64,000 bases of DNA from NCBI GenBank assembly GCA_020639295.1, contig JACKGY010000004.1, positions 186,001 to 250,000 of the forward strand, read 5' to 3'. The DNA comes from Planctomycetota bacterium (GTDB taxonomy: Bacteria; Planctomycetota; GCA-002687715; DRQF01). A program made the translations under genes and the position numbers. The notes under the pieces are model-generated. The model had not been told where the DNA came from and ran no database searches. It saw only the letters and a list, made by a program, of their open reading frames with translations. This document shows, one piece after another, positions 63,503 through 64,000 of this stretch (position 1 is its first letter; each line of letters starts with the position of its first letter).

Positions 63503-64000
63503 ATGGTCAGGACCATCGGATTCGGATTCATCGCCCTGTTGGCGGCCGTCTGGCCGGCCTTCGCCCAGGGCGGCCAGGACCGGCTGGAGCGAGCGCTGGT
63601 CGAGGAGCGCGGGCGCGGCGGGGCGGCGGACGACGCCCTGCAGGACGGCGTCCGCCAACTCGAGGAGACCATCGTCACGGCCACCCTGGACGAGCGCAGT
63701 CCTCATCTCGCCGGCCGGAGCAGCTCGGTCCTGGACGGGGTCAAGCTCGAGATCCGCCGGGCACCCGCGACCCTTCCCGATGCCCTGCGCCAGGTCCCGG
63801 GCCTGATGATCCAGAAGACCGGACCGGGTCTGGGCTCGCCCTACATCCGCGGCTTCACCGGCTTTCGGACCGTGCTCCTCGTGGACGGCATCCGGATCAA
63901 CAACTCGGTCTTCCGCGACGGCCCCAACCAGTACTGGAACACGGTCGACGCCCTGGGCCTCGGCCAGATCGAGGTGGTGCGCGGCCCCGCCAGCATGCTC
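63503..64000 (+). CDS. TonB-dependent receptor, N-terminus (runs off window)
   Basis: 166 codons are visible from ATG 63503, behind AAGAGGGAAG. A signal peptide ends PAFAQ. A TonB-box-like ETIVTAT is at residues 55-61. The plug domain then begins (LPDALRQVPGLMIQKTG, SPYIRGFTGFRTVLLVDG, QIEVVRGPASML). The barrel lies outside the window. An outer-membrane gated importer for metal chelates or oligosaccharides; substrate cannot be read. The neighbouring divergent tonB gene is its likely partner. Confidence 0.9.
   Translation, partial: MVRTIGFGFIALLAAVWPAFAQGGQDRLERALVEERGRGGAADDALQDGVRQLEETIVTATLDERSPHLAGRSSSVLDGVKLEIRRAPATLPDALRQVPGLMIQKTGPGLGSPYIRGFTGFRTVLLVDGIRINNSVFRDGPNQYWNTVDALGLGQIEVVRGPASML

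Overview
The window is GC-rich bacterial chromosome (roughly 70% G+C by eye), densely coded on both strands. No rRNA, tRNA, phage or transposase gene was recognised. Several features together suggest a Planctomycetota-like organism, which is an inference: an EF-G of the mitochondrial-EFG1/spirochaete-planctomycete type, CRTAC1/FG-GAP proteins, a DUF1080 (3-keto-glycoside hydrolase-like) fusion with PA14, carboxypeptidase-regulatory-like repeats, CHRD/lamin-tail surface protein, and several alkaline-phosphatase-superfamily genes. A TonB protein and a TonB-dependent receptor show a diderm envelope.

Layout. 1-88: start of a prepilin-like gene on the minus strand. 272-4854: a membrane-anchored pentaheme cytochrome with TPRs, coupled to an FG-GAP/ASPIC protein. 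4924-8185: an unknown protein, then MFS and DusC-like tRNA dihydrouridine synthase genes on the minus strand. 8593-12195: a hybrid two-component sensor with a periplasmic propeller. 12354-17490: a four-gene operon made of a 48-residue membrane peptide, a type I phosphodiesterase, a paralogue that has lost its metal ligands, and a sulfatase-like enzyme with Thr as nucleophile; a sulfotransferase gene converges on it. 18158-18967: a MoaD/ThiS-like domain fused to a beta-rich domain. 18968-19780: a repeat island. 19781-23758: a beta-hydroxyacid dehydrogenase and DinB pair, then a lipoprotein and alpha/beta-hydrolase pair. 24150-28991: an operon of an acetolactate-synthase-like TPP enzyme and an unusual FHA-aldehyde ferredoxin oxidoreductase fusion. 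29139-31609: JAMM peptidase, CHRD/lamin-tail protein, GlpE. 31687-43503: a nine-gene same-strand run that begins with a sugar module (Gfo/Idh oxidoreductase, sugar isomerase, nucleoside/sugar symporter, ThuA, PA14-propeller-DUF1080) and ends with peptidase, YdeI-like, SDR and aminotransferase genes. 43517-48304: GT-C glycosyltransferase, a repeat island, and fusA followed by a gene with a degenerate P-loop. 48756-54977: exported proteins, an epimerase, NAD-type isocitrate dehydrogenase and a MATE transporter. 54978-55900: a third large repeat island, which has copied the 3' end of the MATE gene. 55901-64000: SprA-like putative protease, a multi-repeat exported protein, FtcD, a SixA-like phosphatase, DusB-like, TonB and a truncated TonB-dependent receptor.

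How the parts work together. Most transcription units are tightly coupled by ATGA, GTGA or TGATG overlaps. The sugar module fits uptake and degradation of an oxidised (3-keto) glycoside: the ThuA and DUF1080 proteins carry signal peptides, whereas the isomerase and Gfo/Idh protein do not. The four repeat islands share GC-rich palindromic modules, and several show local tandem expansion (11-bp x11, 16-bp x4, 100-bp x3, 146-bp x2, about 290-bp x3).

The strongest candidates for undescribed biology are the FHA-AOR fusion with phosphothreonine-like motifs in its linker, the MoaD-like/beta-domain fusion with an internal and a terminal Gly-Gly, the pseudo-phosphodiesterase, and the EF-G-linked protein with a degenerate P-loop. 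All function calls come from reading the sequence and from memory of the families; no database search was run.
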